From Xenorhabdus griffiniae (GTDB lineage: Bacteria > Pseudomonadota > Gammaproteobacteria > Enterobacterales > Enterobacteriaceae), in contig NZ_JADEUF010000020.1 in assembly GCF_015163655.1 (NCBI RefSeq), positions 1-45,425 on the forward strand: DNA of 45,425 bases, in the 5' to 3' direction. The notes under the pieces were generated by a model. It saw only the letters and a list, made by a program, of their open reading frames with translations, was not told the DNA's origin and made no database searches. Below are positions 33,203-43,250 of the stretch, piece by piece. A program made the translations under genes and the position numbers. Position 1 is the stretch's first letter; the number at the start of each line of letters is the position of its first letter.

Positions 33203-33212
33203 TATTAGTAAT

Positions 33213-33239
33213 AAGCCTGCCAGTCATATTGGCAGGCTT
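33213..33239 (+). terminator. Hairpin after maeA
   Basis: AAGCCTGCCA and TGGCAGGCTT form a perfect 10-bp stem with a 7-base loop, 10 bases after the maeA stop. It has no T-run after it, only GAAAAATAAT, so it may protect the transcript end more than terminate it. Confidence 0.6.
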
Positions 33240-33253
33240 GAAAAATAATCCAA

Positions 33254-33460
33254 TATACCAATCTAACTTCAAGTTGTAGCTTGCAAATCAATGTGATTGT
33301 TTATATCTCCCCGCGTAGCGGGAGATATAAACCAACCTCACTTCAAGATACATGTAATTTCTCCCCGCTTCGCGGGGAGAAATCAGGTTTCATATCGTGT
33401 TGTAAATTGCAACTTGAAGTTTAATGCGTATAAGACGCATCTTGAAAGATGGTTGGTATA
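33254..33460 (-). repeat. Palindromic interspersed repeat, copy 5 (outer element, interrupted)
   Basis: The outer element runs 33254-33325 and resumes at 33433-33460. Its left part is TATACCAATCTAACTTCAAG followed by a variant arm, with a central stem TATCTCCCCGC-GTA-GCGGGAGATA. Its right end is ACGCATCTTGAAAGATGGTTGGTATA-like. A second full copy sits inside it. Confidence 0.8.
33326..33432 (+). repeat. Palindromic interspersed repeat, copy 5b (inserted in copy 5)
   Basis: A 107-bp copy with left end TATAAACCAACCTCACTTCAAG, the intact hairpin CTCCCCGC-TTC-GCGGGGAG and right end AATGCGTATA. Removing it, while keeping one TA, restores a continuous outer element, as expected if the repeat moves into TA dinucleotides and duplicates them. 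Confidence 0.8.
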
Positions 33461-33570
33461 ATAATCCTGCCAGATAAATCATAATTTATTGCTTTATATT
33501 TTTAAATTGAATCAGTTTAGTTCCGGTATGATCCCTCCCAAAACTTGCTTCGATATTTCAAGTCAAGTAG

Positions 33571-34341
<771 letters not shown>

Positions 34342-34348
34342 GAATGGA

Positions 34349-34453
34349 TATACCAATCTAACTTCAAGATGCGTGTGATTTCTCCCCGCTTTGCGGGAAG
34401 AAATCAGGTTTCATATCGTGTTGTAAATGACAACTTGAAGTTTAATGTGGATA
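34349..34453 (+). repeat. Palindromic interspersed repeat, copy 6
   Basis: A full-length copy starting 8 bases after the sanA stop codon. The hairpin is slightly degraded (CTCCCCGC-TTT-GCGGGAAG) and the right end reads GTGGATA rather than GCGTATA. It lies between convergent sanA and yeiB and may serve as their shared 3' structure. Confidence 0.88.
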
Positions 34454-34542
34454 AAAATTGCAGTTTATCGACAAAACTAAAACTGCAACCTATTAACTTC
34501 TTAAAATCTGTCAGGGATAAAATGGTTGGCAAAGCGTTTATT

Positions 34543-35700
34543 CTAAACCTTACCGGCCAACTTTGCGGTTAAGCTACGCCAGAGCTTTTCTATAGGCCCC
34601 TGAGAATAACGTTGCAACCACCAGCAAGCAAACCAAATATTGAATGCCCAGATAAAAGGAATAAATGCCATTAACTCCAAACGACTAAACTGTCCAAATA
34701 ACTCAAAACGGTAAAAAAGTGTGGTACAAATCAGTGTTTGTAACAAGTAGCTGCTCAGTGCCATTTTCCCGACCTGCCGGAGCCAAAACGTGATTTTCCA
34801 ACGTGAAATGGCAGGCCAAAATCCATAAATTAATGCGATATAAGCCAATGCCAGCAACGGTGTCGCCAATTCAGTGATGGTGTAGCGGACGGTCCAGGAT
34901 GCGAAATAGCTGTAGGGATATAAATATTGTATCGACAAGGCAATCCCCTGAACCACCATACCAACAGGGATCAGACATAGTGCCAATCGGCGGTAATGAT
35001 TATGGCTAAATTCCCCTTTCAACCAACCATTGCGTAGTAACATAGCGCCACAAAGCATAACCCCCATTATTTGCCAGCCATATTGCACAATCACCACAAT
35101 CATCGCACCGCTTATCTGACGAATACGGTATTCTATGGCTAATAATCCACCATACATTTTCCAGTAGCTTTCATAAGAAATATCTTCCGGTGTCGGCTGC
35201 CAAAATGCATTATTTTCCCCTACAGGAAAGAGTCCTAAAAGGTAAAACATCATTATGCCGAATAAATAAAAAGTCGCCGCTGTACCAAACAATTTTTGAC
35301 GGGTATTGATAAAACGCCATGCCAATAAACCAACAACGCCATATGACAACAAAATGTCGCCATCCCATAGCAAAACACCATGCAGCAAACCAATAACAGC
35401 CAAAACCAGTAACCGGGAAATATTCCAATCACGTCCCCGCTGCCGAAGCAATTCAAGTGATGCGCCGAACAATAGCGTCAAGATGAACAGGAATTTTCCC
35501 TGAGTAAAAGTATTCAATACAGACCATGTCATCACGTCAGAGAACGAGACTGAATCTTTATAAAACAAATTCATAGAGGCTGCATATGGCAAAGCAAAAC
35601 TGGAAATATTCAGCAATAATATTCCCAAAATGGCAAAACCACGCACACTATCAACTATCTCAATTCTCTGACACATTACCCCATTACAACTGTGTTTCAT
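34543..35700 (-). CDS. yeiB: DUF418 membrane protein YeiB
   Basis: A 385-residue polytopic inner-membrane protein with about ten hydrophobic segments, orthologous to E. coli YeiB. The N-terminal RIEIVDSVRGFAILGILLLNI and FTQGKFLFILTLLFGAS blocks are characteristic, and the last 160 residues form the DUF418 domain (MALSSYLLQTLICTTLFY and later). Function is unknown; the family is distantly related to acyltransferase-3 proteins. It starts 15 bases after folE on the same strand, so the two are probably co-transcribed, as in E. coli. Confidence 0.87.
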   Translation of the reverse strand: MKHSCNGVMCQRIEIVDSVRGFAILGILLLNISSFALPYAASMNLFYKDSVSFSDVMTWSVLNTFTQGKFLFILTLLFGASLELLRQRGRDWNISRLLVLAVIGLLHGVLLWDGDILLSYGVVGLLAWRFINTRQKLFGTAATFYLFGIMMFYLLGLFPVGENNAFWQPTPEDISYESYWKMYGGLLAIEYRIRQISGAMIVVIVQYGWQIMGVMLCGAMLLRNGWLKGEFSHNHYRRLALCLIPVGMVVQGIALSIQYLYPYSYFASWTVRYTITELATPLLALAYIALIYGFWPAISRWKITFWLRQVGKMALSSYLLQTLICTTLFYRFELFGQFSRLELMAFIPFIWAFNIWFACWWLQRYSQGPIEKLWRSLTAKLAGKV

Positions 35701-35715
35701 GATAATAAAAGTTCA

Positions 35716-36384
35716 TCATGACAAATGCAGGTGACGCACAGCACGCAGGAATTCCTGTCGTGTATTCTGGCTGGTTTTAAATAACCCTCCCAGAGAAGTC
35801 GTTGTCGTGGTACTGGTTGCATCGCGAATGCCACGTGCTTTCACGCAATAATGGACAGCATCAATGGAAACAGCAACATTGTTTGTACCAAGCAAAGTTT
35901 GCAGGGCAATCAGGATCTGCTGTGTTAAGCGTTCTTGCACTTGTGGACGCTGGGCAAAAAACTGAACAATGCGATTAATCTTCGACAAACCAATAACTTT
36001 ATCTTTAGGAATATAAGCAACCGTGGCTTTGCCATCAATCGTGACAAAATGGTGTTCACAAGTGCTGGTCATCGTAATATCACGCACTGTTACCATTTCA
36101 TCCACTTTCATTTTATTTTCTATCAGCGTAATTTTCGGGAAATTGTTATAGTCCAACCCTGAGAATATCTCATCCACATACATTTTCGCGATACGAGCGG
36201 GCGTATCTGCCAAACTGTCATCACTCAAATCGAGATTTAACAGCTTCATAATTTCTGTCATGTGTTCCTCAATGCGTACTTTACGCACCTCTGGCGCCAA
36301 AGTTTGTCCACGCAATGGGGTTTCAAGACCACGAGCAACCAGTGCCGAATGCACCAGCGCAGCTTCTGTACTTAGGGATGACAT
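35716..36384 (-). CDS. folE: GTP cyclohydrolase I
   Basis: FolE converts GTP to 7,8-dihydroneopterin triphosphate, the first step to folate. The 222-residue protein matches E. coli FolE (222) in length. Zinc ligands fit Cys109, His112 and Cys180, in STCEHHF and [28 protein letters not shown] and [20 protein letters not shown] are nearly invariant. The start is the ATG at 36384, after TTGGAG; the TTG at 36396 lies inside that ribosome binding site and is not the start. Confidence 0.96.
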   Translation of the reverse strand: MSSLSTEAALVHSALVARGLETPLRGQTLAPEVRKVRIEEHMTEIMKLLNLDLSDDSLADTPARIAKMYVDEIFSGLDYNNFPKITLIENKMKVDEMVTVRDITMTSTCEHHFVTIDGKATVAYIPKDKVIGLSKINRIVQFFAQRPQVQERLTQQILIALQTLLGTNNVAVSIDAVHYCVKARGIRDATSTTTTTSLGGLFKTSQNTRQEFLRAVRHLHLS

Positions 36385-36558
36385 CAGTTTCTCCAAGGTA
36401 AATATTTCCGTTACTTGACGGGAAATCGGGACGCTTATTTTACGCAGATATCAGCGAATGTAATACCACACAATATCGACTTTATTATCTTGTTCTACGC
36501 ATATATCGTTTGCACGAATAAGCGCATAACTATACCTGTATATCATCAATGCACCAAA

Positions 36559-37743
36559 TCAGGATGGCTCACGATGAGTATTGGTGCGATAAAATACCAG
36601 CAAACCAGCAATGAGCAACCCAATAAATGCGATATACAACGCAGGTTCCAGTTTGCCTGTCAGCCATGTCGAAGTAGCGGATAACATTGGCCCGACCAAT
36701 TGTCCCAATGCATAGCCCGTGGTCAGCAATCCCGCCATATAACGGGCATGATTGGGCGCCAATTCACGTCCATACTGCAAAGCAAGCTGTACTACACACA
36801 TAAATCCACCGCCTATCAGCAATGCCCCAATCATCAAGCCACTAATACCCGGCAACATTTCCGCAATCAGGATACCTAGTGCCTGAAGCCATAACGTCAC
36901 CGCCAGACGAATTTGGGATGTTGATACATTACGCAACAAAATTCCTAACATAATGCCAATGACCGAAGCACCGCCAAATATTGGCCAGACAAACTGGGCA
37001 AACAAGCTATCAGGAAAACGCACTGTCGCCATTTGGGAAAGAAACGTCGCAGGCAAAATATAGCCAAATCCAGCCAGGCTATAACACCACACTAATCGCT
37101 TGATTTCCGGTGTCAGACTCAAGGTTTGGATTGCCGTCTGCGGACGGTGCAATTCACCGCTGCGGGGCAGATAACGACTGACATAAATGCTGAATAACAG
37201 CGCCAGGATGCCATATAACATCCACGCACTGGCTGCGCTCATCTGCCAGGACTGAAGCCCTATTGCTACCATGCCACTGATAAATATCCCCACTCCGGTC
37301 CCTGAGAAAACGGCTGCACTCAACCCCGGACGATTCAATTTTGCCAATTCATCATTCGTCCATGCGGCAACCAATACCAGCGTCCAACCACTGGCCCAGC
37401 CAATAAAAAAGCGGGCAATACTGTGTAATATCGGGCCATCCAACAATGCGGAAAGCAAGGTGATAATGACAGATCCCCACAAGCCGCTCCACAAACGGTA
37501 TTCTACAAAACGTTGCGCCCGCATAGCATCATAAGAACCCGCCAGATAGCCGAGGTAATTGAATGCTGCAACTATCCCCGCACTCGTTAACGTGAGTTGT
37601 GACTCAGCGATCATTAATGGAACTTGTGGGGTAAAAGTGAAGCGCCCTATTCCCATTGCAACAACCAAAGCGAGGAAACCGCTTAATGCAATCTGAAAAG
37701 CTTGATAGTTACGATTAAAAGACGTGACAGTTTGATTTTTCAT
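36559..37743 (-). CDS. YbfB/YjiJ-family MFS transporter
   Basis: A major facilitator superfamily protein of 394 residues with twelve predicted membrane segments. GIGRFTFTPQVPLMIAESQL (about 31-50), AAFNYLGYLAGSYDAM and RFFIGWASGWTLVLV match the YbfB/YjiJ group, and E. coli YjiJ is the closest I recall. The substrate is unknown; efflux of small molecules is the usual guess. It is divergent from moeA, and its stop codon lies about 175 bases from the folE start. It is not part of either neighbour's pathway. Confidence 0.82.
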   Translation of the reverse strand: MKNQTVTSFNRNYQAFQIALSGFLALVVAMGIGRFTFTPQVPLMIAESQLTLTSAGIVAAFNYLGYLAGSYDAMRAQRFVEYRLWSGLWGSVIITLLSALLDGPILHSIARFFIGWASGWTLVLVAAWTNDELAKLNRPGLSAAVFSGTGVGIFISGMVAIGLQSWQMSAASAWMLYGILALLFSIYVSRYLPRSGELHRPQTAIQTLSLTPEIKRLVWCYSLAGFGYILPATFLSQMATVRFPDSLFAQFVWPIFGGASVIGIMLGILLRNVSTSQIRLAVTLWLQALGILIAEMLPGISGLMIGALLIGGGFMCVVQLALQYGRELAPNHARYMAGLLTTGYALGQLVGPMLSATSTWLTGKLEPALYIAFIGLLIAGLLVFYRTNTHREPS

Positions 37744-37951
37744 AGTGATTAAGTAGTAATGAAATTAATTGATTTGGAGGGCATCATCCAGTTATAACAA
37801 ATCATGAATATAATATACATCTTTTATTAACAACCTCTCTCTGTGGCAGTCACCATTGCCTGTCATTCCCCAACAATGCAATCTTTGCCATAATGCATCC
37901 CATACAAGAATAAACAGTTGCCCGCCATTTGCGGCGTATAGGGAGTTTCTT

Positions 37952-39202
37952 ATGGATCATTGTTATACCTCAGATCTAATCTCACTTGAGCAAGCACTAG
38001 AAACATTACTGACACACACCGTTCCCCTCACTGCTACTCCTTTGATCACGACAGAAATCATTAACCTGACTGAATCTGCGAACCGAATTACCGCCACTGA
38101 TATCATTTCCCCGATCAACGTACCCTCGTTTGATAACTCAGCAATGGACGGTTATGCCATTCGCCTGGCAGATCTACACGAAAACCACATCTTACCAGTG
38201 GCAGGTAAGGCGCTGGCTGGTATGCCGTTTCAGCAAGAATGGCCGAACGGCAGTTGCATCCGCATTATGACTGGTGCCCCCATTCCTCCTGGCACTGATG
38301 CTGTTGTGATGCAAGAACAAACGGAGGTGACCGAAACAGGCATTCGCTTCCCCCATCCGGTAAAACCGGGGCAGAACATTCGCACCATTGGGGAAGATAT
38401 CAGCCAAAATGCGGTGGTATTGCCAAAAGGGATTAAGCTCTCCACAGCACAATTACCGCTAATTGCTTCACTAGGTATTGCAACGATTGATGTTGTCCGC
38501 AAACTGAAAGTGGCCATTTTTTCTACCGGTGATGAGTTACAAGCTATCGGTAAACCCTTACAGGCAGGCCAAATTTACGATACCAACCGATTTGCTATTC
38601 GCCTGATGCTGGAAAAACTGGACTGTGAAATTATCGATCTTGGCGTAATCCGCGATGATCCTGAGGCACTGCGCCAGACCTTTATTGAAGCAGATAAACA
38701 AGCGGATTTAGTGATCAGCAGTGGTGGCGTTTCTGTCGGTGAAGCGGATTACACCAGACAAATTTTAGACGAAATAGGAAAAATTAGTTTTTGGAAACTC
38801 GCTATTAAACCGGGAAAACCTTTCGCTTTTGGAAAATTGGAAAATGCCTGGTTCTGCGGCTTGCCAGGTAACCCTGTGTCTGCCGTACTCACATTCTACC
38901 AATTAGTACAACCATTGATTGCCCATCTAGCGGGTTTTTCTGCATGGCAACCACCTATGCGTCTCACGGCCAGGACGACAACACCTTTGAAAAAATCCCC
39001 TGGCAGACTGGATTTCCAACGTGGTATTGCTTCACTTAATGAACAAGGTGAATTAGAGGTACAAACTACAGGGCATCAAGGCTCCCATATCTTTAGTTCA
39101 TATAGCCTCGGCAACTGTTTTATTGTGTTGGAACGGGAACGTGGGCATGTTACTGCTGGTGAAACGGTACAAATCGAGTTTTTTAACTATTTATTGAAAT
39201 AA
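37952..39202 (+). CDS. moeA: Molybdopterin molybdenumtransferase MoeA
   Basis: MoeA inserts molybdate into adenylylated molybdopterin, the last step of Moco synthesis. The 416-residue protein contains [32 protein letters not shown], the STGDEL and [15 protein letters not shown] nucleotide-binding region, and [23 protein letters not shown] six bases before the ATG at 37952 marks the start; the frame's upstream extension to 37856 has no family match. moeB follows on the same strand after 112 bases that contain a short repeat copy. Confidence 0.95.
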   Translation: MDHCYTSDLISLEQALETLLTHTVPLTATPLITTEIINLTESANRITATDIISPINVPSFDNSAMDGYAIRLADLHENHILPVAGKALAGMPFQQEWPNGSCIRIMTGAPIPPGTDAVVMQEQTEVTETGIRFPHPVKPGQNIRTIGEDISQNAVVLPKGIKLSTAQLPLIASLGIATIDVVRKLKVAIFSTGDELQAIGKPLQAGQIYDTNRFAIRLMLEKLDCEIIDLGVIRDDPEALRQTFIEADKQADLVISSGGVSVGEADYTRQILDEIGKISFWKLAIKPGKPFAFGKLENAWFCGLPGNPVSAVLTFYQLVQPLIAHLAGFSAWQPPMRLTARTTTPLKKSPGRLDFQRGIASLNEQGELEVQTTGHQGSHIFSSYSLGNCFIVLERERGHVTAGETVQIEFFNYLLK

Positions 39203-39221
39203 CCAGTAATTGAAAAACTAA

Positions 39222-39295
39222 TATACCAATCTAACTTCAAGATGCGTGTGATTTCATAGCGTGTTGTAAATGCAACTTGAAGTTCAATGCGTATA
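39222..39295 (+). repeat. Palindromic interspersed repeat, copy 7 (short form without hairpin)
   Basis: This 74-bp derivative has both normal ends, but the GC-rich central hairpin is missing. The remaining sequence reads GTGTGATTTCATAGCG, as if the segment between two TTTC tetramers had been deleted. It sits between moeA and moeB. Confidence 0.88.
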
Positions 39296-39314
39296 ATTAA
39301 GAAGATAATGAAAC

Positions 39315-40070
39315 ATGGCAGTCGAACTTACTGATAAAGAAACGTTGCGTTATAACCGACAAATTGTCTTACGTGGTTTCGATTTCGACGGGCAGGAAAA
39401 ATTAAAATCAGCCGAGGTGTTGATAGTGGGAGCTGGAGGGCTGGGTTGCGCTGCTTCCCAATATCTTGCAGCGGCAGGTATTGGAACAATCACCCTGCTG
39501 GATTTTGACACGGTTTCCCTTTCCAATTTGCAACGGCAGATCCTCCACCGCGATGAGCGTATTGGTATGGCAAAAGTGCATTCCGCGGCGTTGACCCTGC
39601 GGGAGATCAATCCACATATCACCATCAATCCCATTGAAGGACTATTGGATGATCCGGCGTTAGATAAGTTAATCAGCCAACATGAAATTGTACTCGACTG
39701 TACAGATAATGTTGCCATTCGTGAACAGCTCAATCGTCTGTGTTATGGACGTAAAATAACATTGGTTTCGGGTGCTGCGATCCGCATGGAAGGCCAGCTT
39801 GCCGTCTTTACTTACCAACCGGAAACACCCTGTTACCGTTGCCTGAGTCGTTTGTTTGGCGAAAACAGCCTGACTTGTGTTGAAGCAGGAGTTATGGCGC
39901 CATTGGTAGGAACTATCGGCTCATTGCAGGCAATGGAAACAATTAAGCTACTGACCCAATACGGGCAAACCTGTCACGGCAAAGTATTACTTTTTGATGC
40001 AATGACAATGCAATTTCGCCAAATAACGTTGCGGCAAGATCCTTTATGTGAAGTTTGCCGGTCGCAATGA
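39315..40070 (+). CDS. moeB: Molybdopterin-synthase adenylyltransferase MoeB
   Basis: MoeB adenylates the C-terminal glycine of MoaD so that it can receive sulfur for molybdopterin synthase. The 251-residue E1-like protein has the ATP-binding loop GAGGLGCAASQYLAAAGIG (about 37-55), the SNLQRQ segment and a DCTDNVAIR catalytic Asp region. The two zinc CxxC pairs are CYRC and CEVC. RBS quality is modest (AAGAAGATAATG-like context). It follows moeA as in E. coli and ends beside a terminator shared with ybiT. Confidence 0.95.
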   Translation: MAVELTDKETLRYNRQIVLRGFDFDGQEKLKSAEVLIVGAGGLGCAASQYLAAAGIGTITLLDFDTVSLSNLQRQILHRDERIGMAKVHSAALTLREINPHITINPIEGLLDDPALDKLISQHEIVLDCTDNVAIREQLNRLCYGRKITLVSGAAIRMEGQLAVFTYQPETPCYRCLSRLFGENSLTCVEAGVMAPLVGTIGSLQAMETIKLLTQYGQTCHGKVLLFDAMTMQFRQITLRQDPLCEVCRSQ

Positions 40071-40100
40071 ATATGTCGTTGAAAATTTATTCTGATAAAG

Positions 40101-40134
40101 AAACATCCAGCCCAATTGAGCCGGATGTTTCTCT
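40101..40134. terminator. Shared terminator between moeB and ybiT
   Basis: AAACATCC (40101-40108) pairs with GGATGTTT (40123-40130), and GC pairs inside the loop can extend the stem. A-rich on one side and T-rich on the other, it fits a bidirectional terminator between the convergent genes. Confidence 0.72.
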
Positions 40135-40149
40135 GTTAATATCAAAGGC

Positions 40150-41745
40150 TTATTCGTCAATACCTTGACTTCTCAGATACTCATCATAAGTACCTTTAAA
40201 ATCAATAACCTTGTCAGATTTAATTTCCAAAATGCGGCTAGCCAGTGAACTCACAAAAGCACGGTCATGGGAGACGAAAATCAGCGTTCCCTGGTAGAGT
40301 TCCAACGCAAGATTCAAAGACTCGATAGATTCCATATCCAGGTGGTTAGTCGGTTCATCCATAACCAGAATGTTCGGCTTGTGCATCATCAGCTTGCCAA
40401 ACAGCATCCGGCCTTGCTCACCACCGGAAAGCACACCCACTTTCTTCTTGATATCATCCTGCCCAAACAACAAGCGACCAAGAATACTGCGTACAGCCTG
40501 TTCATCATCGCCTTCGCGCTTCCATTGGCTCATCCACTCAAACACCGTCATATCACAGTTAAAATCACTGGCATGATCCTGCGCATAATAACCAATCGTG
40601 CTATTTTCAGACCATTTAATGGTGCCGCTATTTGGCGTTTCCTCACCAATCAGCGTCTTCAGAAGAGTCGTTTTACCAATACCGTTTTCACCGATTACCG
40701 CCATCTTTTCGCCGACTTCCATCAGCAAATTTAGATTTTTAAACAGGGGTTCGTTATCGTATCCTTTGGTTAATCCCTCCAATTCCAGCGCATTACGGAA
40801 CAGTTTCTTCTCTTGCTCAAAGCGGATATAAGGATTCTGACGGCTGGAAGCCTTTACCTCTTCCAACTGGATCTTGTCAATTTGGCGGGCACGGGAAGTT
40901 GCCTGTTTAGACTTAGAAGCATTAGCACTAAAACGACTAACGAATGCCTGCAAGTCAGCAATCTGTGCCTTTTTCTTGGCATTATCGGCCAGCAGACGTT
41001 CACGCGCTTGCGTTGCGGCAATCATGTACTCATCATAGTTACCAGGGAATAGACGCAGCTCGCCATAATCCAGATCGGCCATATGTGTACATACCGTATT
41101 CAGGAAATGGCGGTCATGGGAAATAATGATCATGGTGCTGTTACGTTCGTTGAGCACTTGCTCTAACCAACGGATAGTATCGATATCCAGGTTGTTGGTT
41201 GGCTCATCGAGCAGCAGAACGTCAGGATTGGAAAACAAGGCTTGTGCCAGCAATACACGCAATTTCCAGCCCGGTGCTACTGCACTCATCAAGCCATAAT
41301 GCTGCTCAACGGGAATACCGACACCCAGCAACAATTCGCCAGCACGCGCTTCTGCACTGTAACCATCCATCTCACCATAAGCGACTTCCAGATCCGCGAC
41401 ACGATAACCATCTTCTTCGCTCATTTCTGCCATCGCATAAATGCGGTCACGCTCCTGTTTGACTTCCCACAGTTCCTGGTGCCCCATGATGACGGTATCC
41501 AACACGGTATATTCTTCGAAAGCAAACTGATCCTGACGCAATTTACCCATACGCTCGTTAGGGTCAAGGCTGACATTACCGGAAGTTGGGGTTAAATCTC
41601 TGCCCAGGATTTTCATGAAAGTAGATTTACCTGCCCCATTCGCCCCAATCAAACCATAGCGGTTACCGTTACCGAATTTGACAGAAATATTTTCAAACAG
41701 TGGCTTACTGCCAAACTGCATAGTGATGTTGTTTGTACTTAACAC
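40150..41745 (-). CDS. ybiT: ABC-F family ATPase YbiT
   Basis: A soluble protein with two ABC ATPase domains, of the ABC-F group that binds ribosomes and relieves stalls. It has 531 residues (E. coli YbiT 530). Walker A loops are GANGAGKST and [18 protein letters not shown] is the second signature motif, and [10 protein letters not shown] and [10 protein letters not shown] are the Walker B motifs. A charged linker with many K and R (about 245-300) joins the domains. I begin at the GTG at 41745 because it matches the E. coli start and length; the upstream 22 codons to 41811 are not conserved. The ribosome binding site is weak. Confidence 0.93.
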   Translation of the reverse strand: MLSTNNITMQFGSKPLFENISVKFGNGNRYGLIGANGAGKSTFMKILGRDLTPTSGNVSLDPNERMGKLRQDQFAFEEYTVLDTVIMGHQELWEVKQERDRIYAMAEMSEEDGYRVADLEVAYGEMDGYSAEARAGELLLGVGIPVEQHYGLMSAVAPGWKLRVLLAQALFSNPDVLLLDEPTNNLDIDTIRWLEQVLNERNSTMIIISHDRHFLNTVCTHMADLDYGELRLFPGNYDEYMIAATQARERLLADNAKKKAQIADLQAFVSRFSANASKSKQATSRARQIDKIQLEEVKASSRQNPYIRFEQEKKLFRNALELEGLTKGYDNEPLFKNLNLLMEVGEKMAVIGENGIGKTTLLKTLIGEETPNSGTIKWSENSTIGYYAQDHASDFNCDMTVFEWMSQWKREGDDEQAVRSILGRLLFGQDDIKKKVGVLSGGEQGRMLFGKLMMHKPNILVMDEPTNHLDMESIESLNLALELYQGTLIFVSHDRAFVSSLASRILEIKSDKVIDFKGTYDEYLRSQGIDE

Positions 41746-42114
41746 AACTGTTGCTCTTATAAGTGAATAAAAGGGAGATGATAAAACCGATAGCCGCGCA
41801 TTATGCCACAACAGAAGAAAAGTATCGCCAGAATGCGCTACCCACTTGCAAAATCAGGGCTGCACCTCAAATAACACACTGAATATTAATCATTTTTCCA
41901 TAAAATAAACTAATCTATTGGACACAAGACATATAGAATATATCCATCTAATTTCAAGATGCGTGTGATTTCTCCCCGCGAAGCGGGGGAGAAATCAGGT
42001 TTTATAGAGTGTTGTAAATGGCAACTTGAAGTTTAATGTGTATAGAAAACGGTACTGTTATAAACTTTCCTCTATATTTTACAAATCATCAAATTGATAT
42101 ACCGGAAAAACACA
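41746..42114. other. Intergenic region between divergent ybiT and the oxidoreductase gene
   Basis: This 369-base stretch holds the promoters of both genes and one full repeat copy (41939-42044). I see no other gene. It is AT-rich from about 41870. Confidence 0.5.
41939..42044 (+). repeat. Palindromic interspersed repeat, copy 8
   Basis: A 106-bp copy with slightly diverged left end TATATCCATCTAATTTCAAG. The hairpin loop is GAA where the other copies in this orientation have TTC, as if the centre had flipped. It lies 70 bases before the Gfo/Idh/MocA gene. Confidence 0.88.
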
Positions 42115-43116
42115 ATGCAAAAAGTAAGATGGGGTATTATAGGTTGTGGTGACGTAACAGAAGTAAAAAGTGGCCCAGCTTTTTATAAATTAGGGAATTC
42201 AGAATTAGTCGCCGTCATGCGTCGCAATGCGGATTTAGCCAAAGATTTTGCCGAACGGCACAATATCCGAAAATGGTACTCGGATGCCGAATCGTTGGTT
42301 AATGATCCGGAAGTTGATGCTGTTTATATTGCAACCCCACCTTCTACCCACAAAAAATATACTATTTTAGCAGCACAAGCTGGCAAAAGTGTTTATGTCG
42401 AAAAACCCATGGCATTAACATTTGAAGAATGCAACGAAATGATTGCTATCTGCCGATTTCAAAAAGTTCCCTTGTTCGTCGCTTATTACCGCAGAGCATT
42501 ACCAAGGTTTATTAAAATAAAAGAATTAATTGATTCTGGCGCAATTGGTACACCACGGATAGTCAATTGTATGCAATTTAGGGAAATGGCGTCTATCTAT
42601 CAAGATCCCAATAACTTACCCTGGTTTGTACAACCAGAAATATCTGGTGGTGGTTTATTTGTTGATTTAGCGTGCCATACACTGGATATATTGGATTTTC
42701 TGCTGGGAAAAATTATCTCAGTCAAAGGACATGCCAATTCACAGGCAAAAGCCTATCCCGCCGAAGACTGTGTTTCCATGTCATTTATGTTCGAAAATCA
42801 TGTTCAGGGAGTTGGTATTTGGAATTTTGTCGCCAGTTCTCGTGAGGATAAAGTCGAAATTATCGGTACAAAAGGCAAAATCGTTTTTGCCACATTTGGT
42901 GATTCCCCCATTTCACACTATGACGAAAATAATCAACTACACCAATATCATTTCGAAAATCCAAAACATATCCAAATGCCATTCATCCAGACAATGATTA
43001 ATAACATACAAGGAAATGGCAATTGTCCATCCACGGGTGAATCTGCCGCCCGCACCAGTTGGGTTATGGATGAAGTATTAAAAGAATATCGGACTGCTGT
43101 AAATATTATTTCCTAA
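42115..43116 (+). CDS. Gfo/Idh/MocA-family oxidoreductase
   Basis: An NAD(P)-dependent dehydrogenase of 333 residues. The N-terminal Rossmann domain starts VRWGIIGCGDVTE (GxGxxx type). AVYIATPPSTHK (69-80) and the catalytic-lysine motif YVEKPMAL (Lys97) are standard for the family. The C-terminal alpha/beta domain contains GGGLFVDLACHTLDILDFLLG. Members act on sugars, inositols or sugar-nucleotides; the substrate here cannot be told. The start is the ATG at 42115 after CCGGAA. It is flanked on both sides by repeat copies and has no evident pathway partners, so it looks like an accessory insert between ybiT and rhtA. Confidence 0.85.
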   Translation: MQKVRWGIIGCGDVTEVKSGPAFYKLGNSELVAVMRRNADLAKDFAERHNIRKWYSDAESLVNDPEVDAVYIATPPSTHKKYTILAAQAGKSVYVEKPMALTFEECNEMIAICRFQKVPLFVAYYRRALPRFIKIKELIDSGAIGTPRIVNCMQFREMASIYQDPNNLPWFVQPEISGGGLFVDLACHTLDILDFLLGKIISVKGHANSQAKAYPAEDCVSMSFMFENHVQGVGIWNFVASSREDKVEIIGTKGKIVFATFGDSPISHYDENNQLHQYHFENPKHIQMPFIQTMINNIQGNGNCPSTGESAARTSWVMDEVLKEYRTAVNIIS

Positions 43117-43135
43117 CTGGCTTAATGTTACTGTT

Positions 43136-43240
43136 TATACCAATCTAACTTCAAGATGCGTGTGATTTCTTCTCGCTGCGCGAGAAGAAATCAGGTTTCA
43201 TATCGTGTTGTAAATTGCAACTTGAAGTTTAATGCGTATA
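43136..43240 (+). repeat. Palindromic interspersed repeat, copy 9
   Basis: A 105-bp copy with normal ends. Its stem reads CTTCTCGC-TGC-GCGAGAAG, so two C-to-T changes in the left arm are matched by two G-to-A changes in the right arm and pairing is kept. It lies between the oxidoreductase and acetyltransferase genes. Confidence 0.9.
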
Positions 43241-43250
43241 TTATTTCTGT

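Noticed and set aside
34369-34572. Small open frame after sanA
   Set aside because: It starts inside repeat copy 6 and runs into the yeiB 3' end; no independent support.
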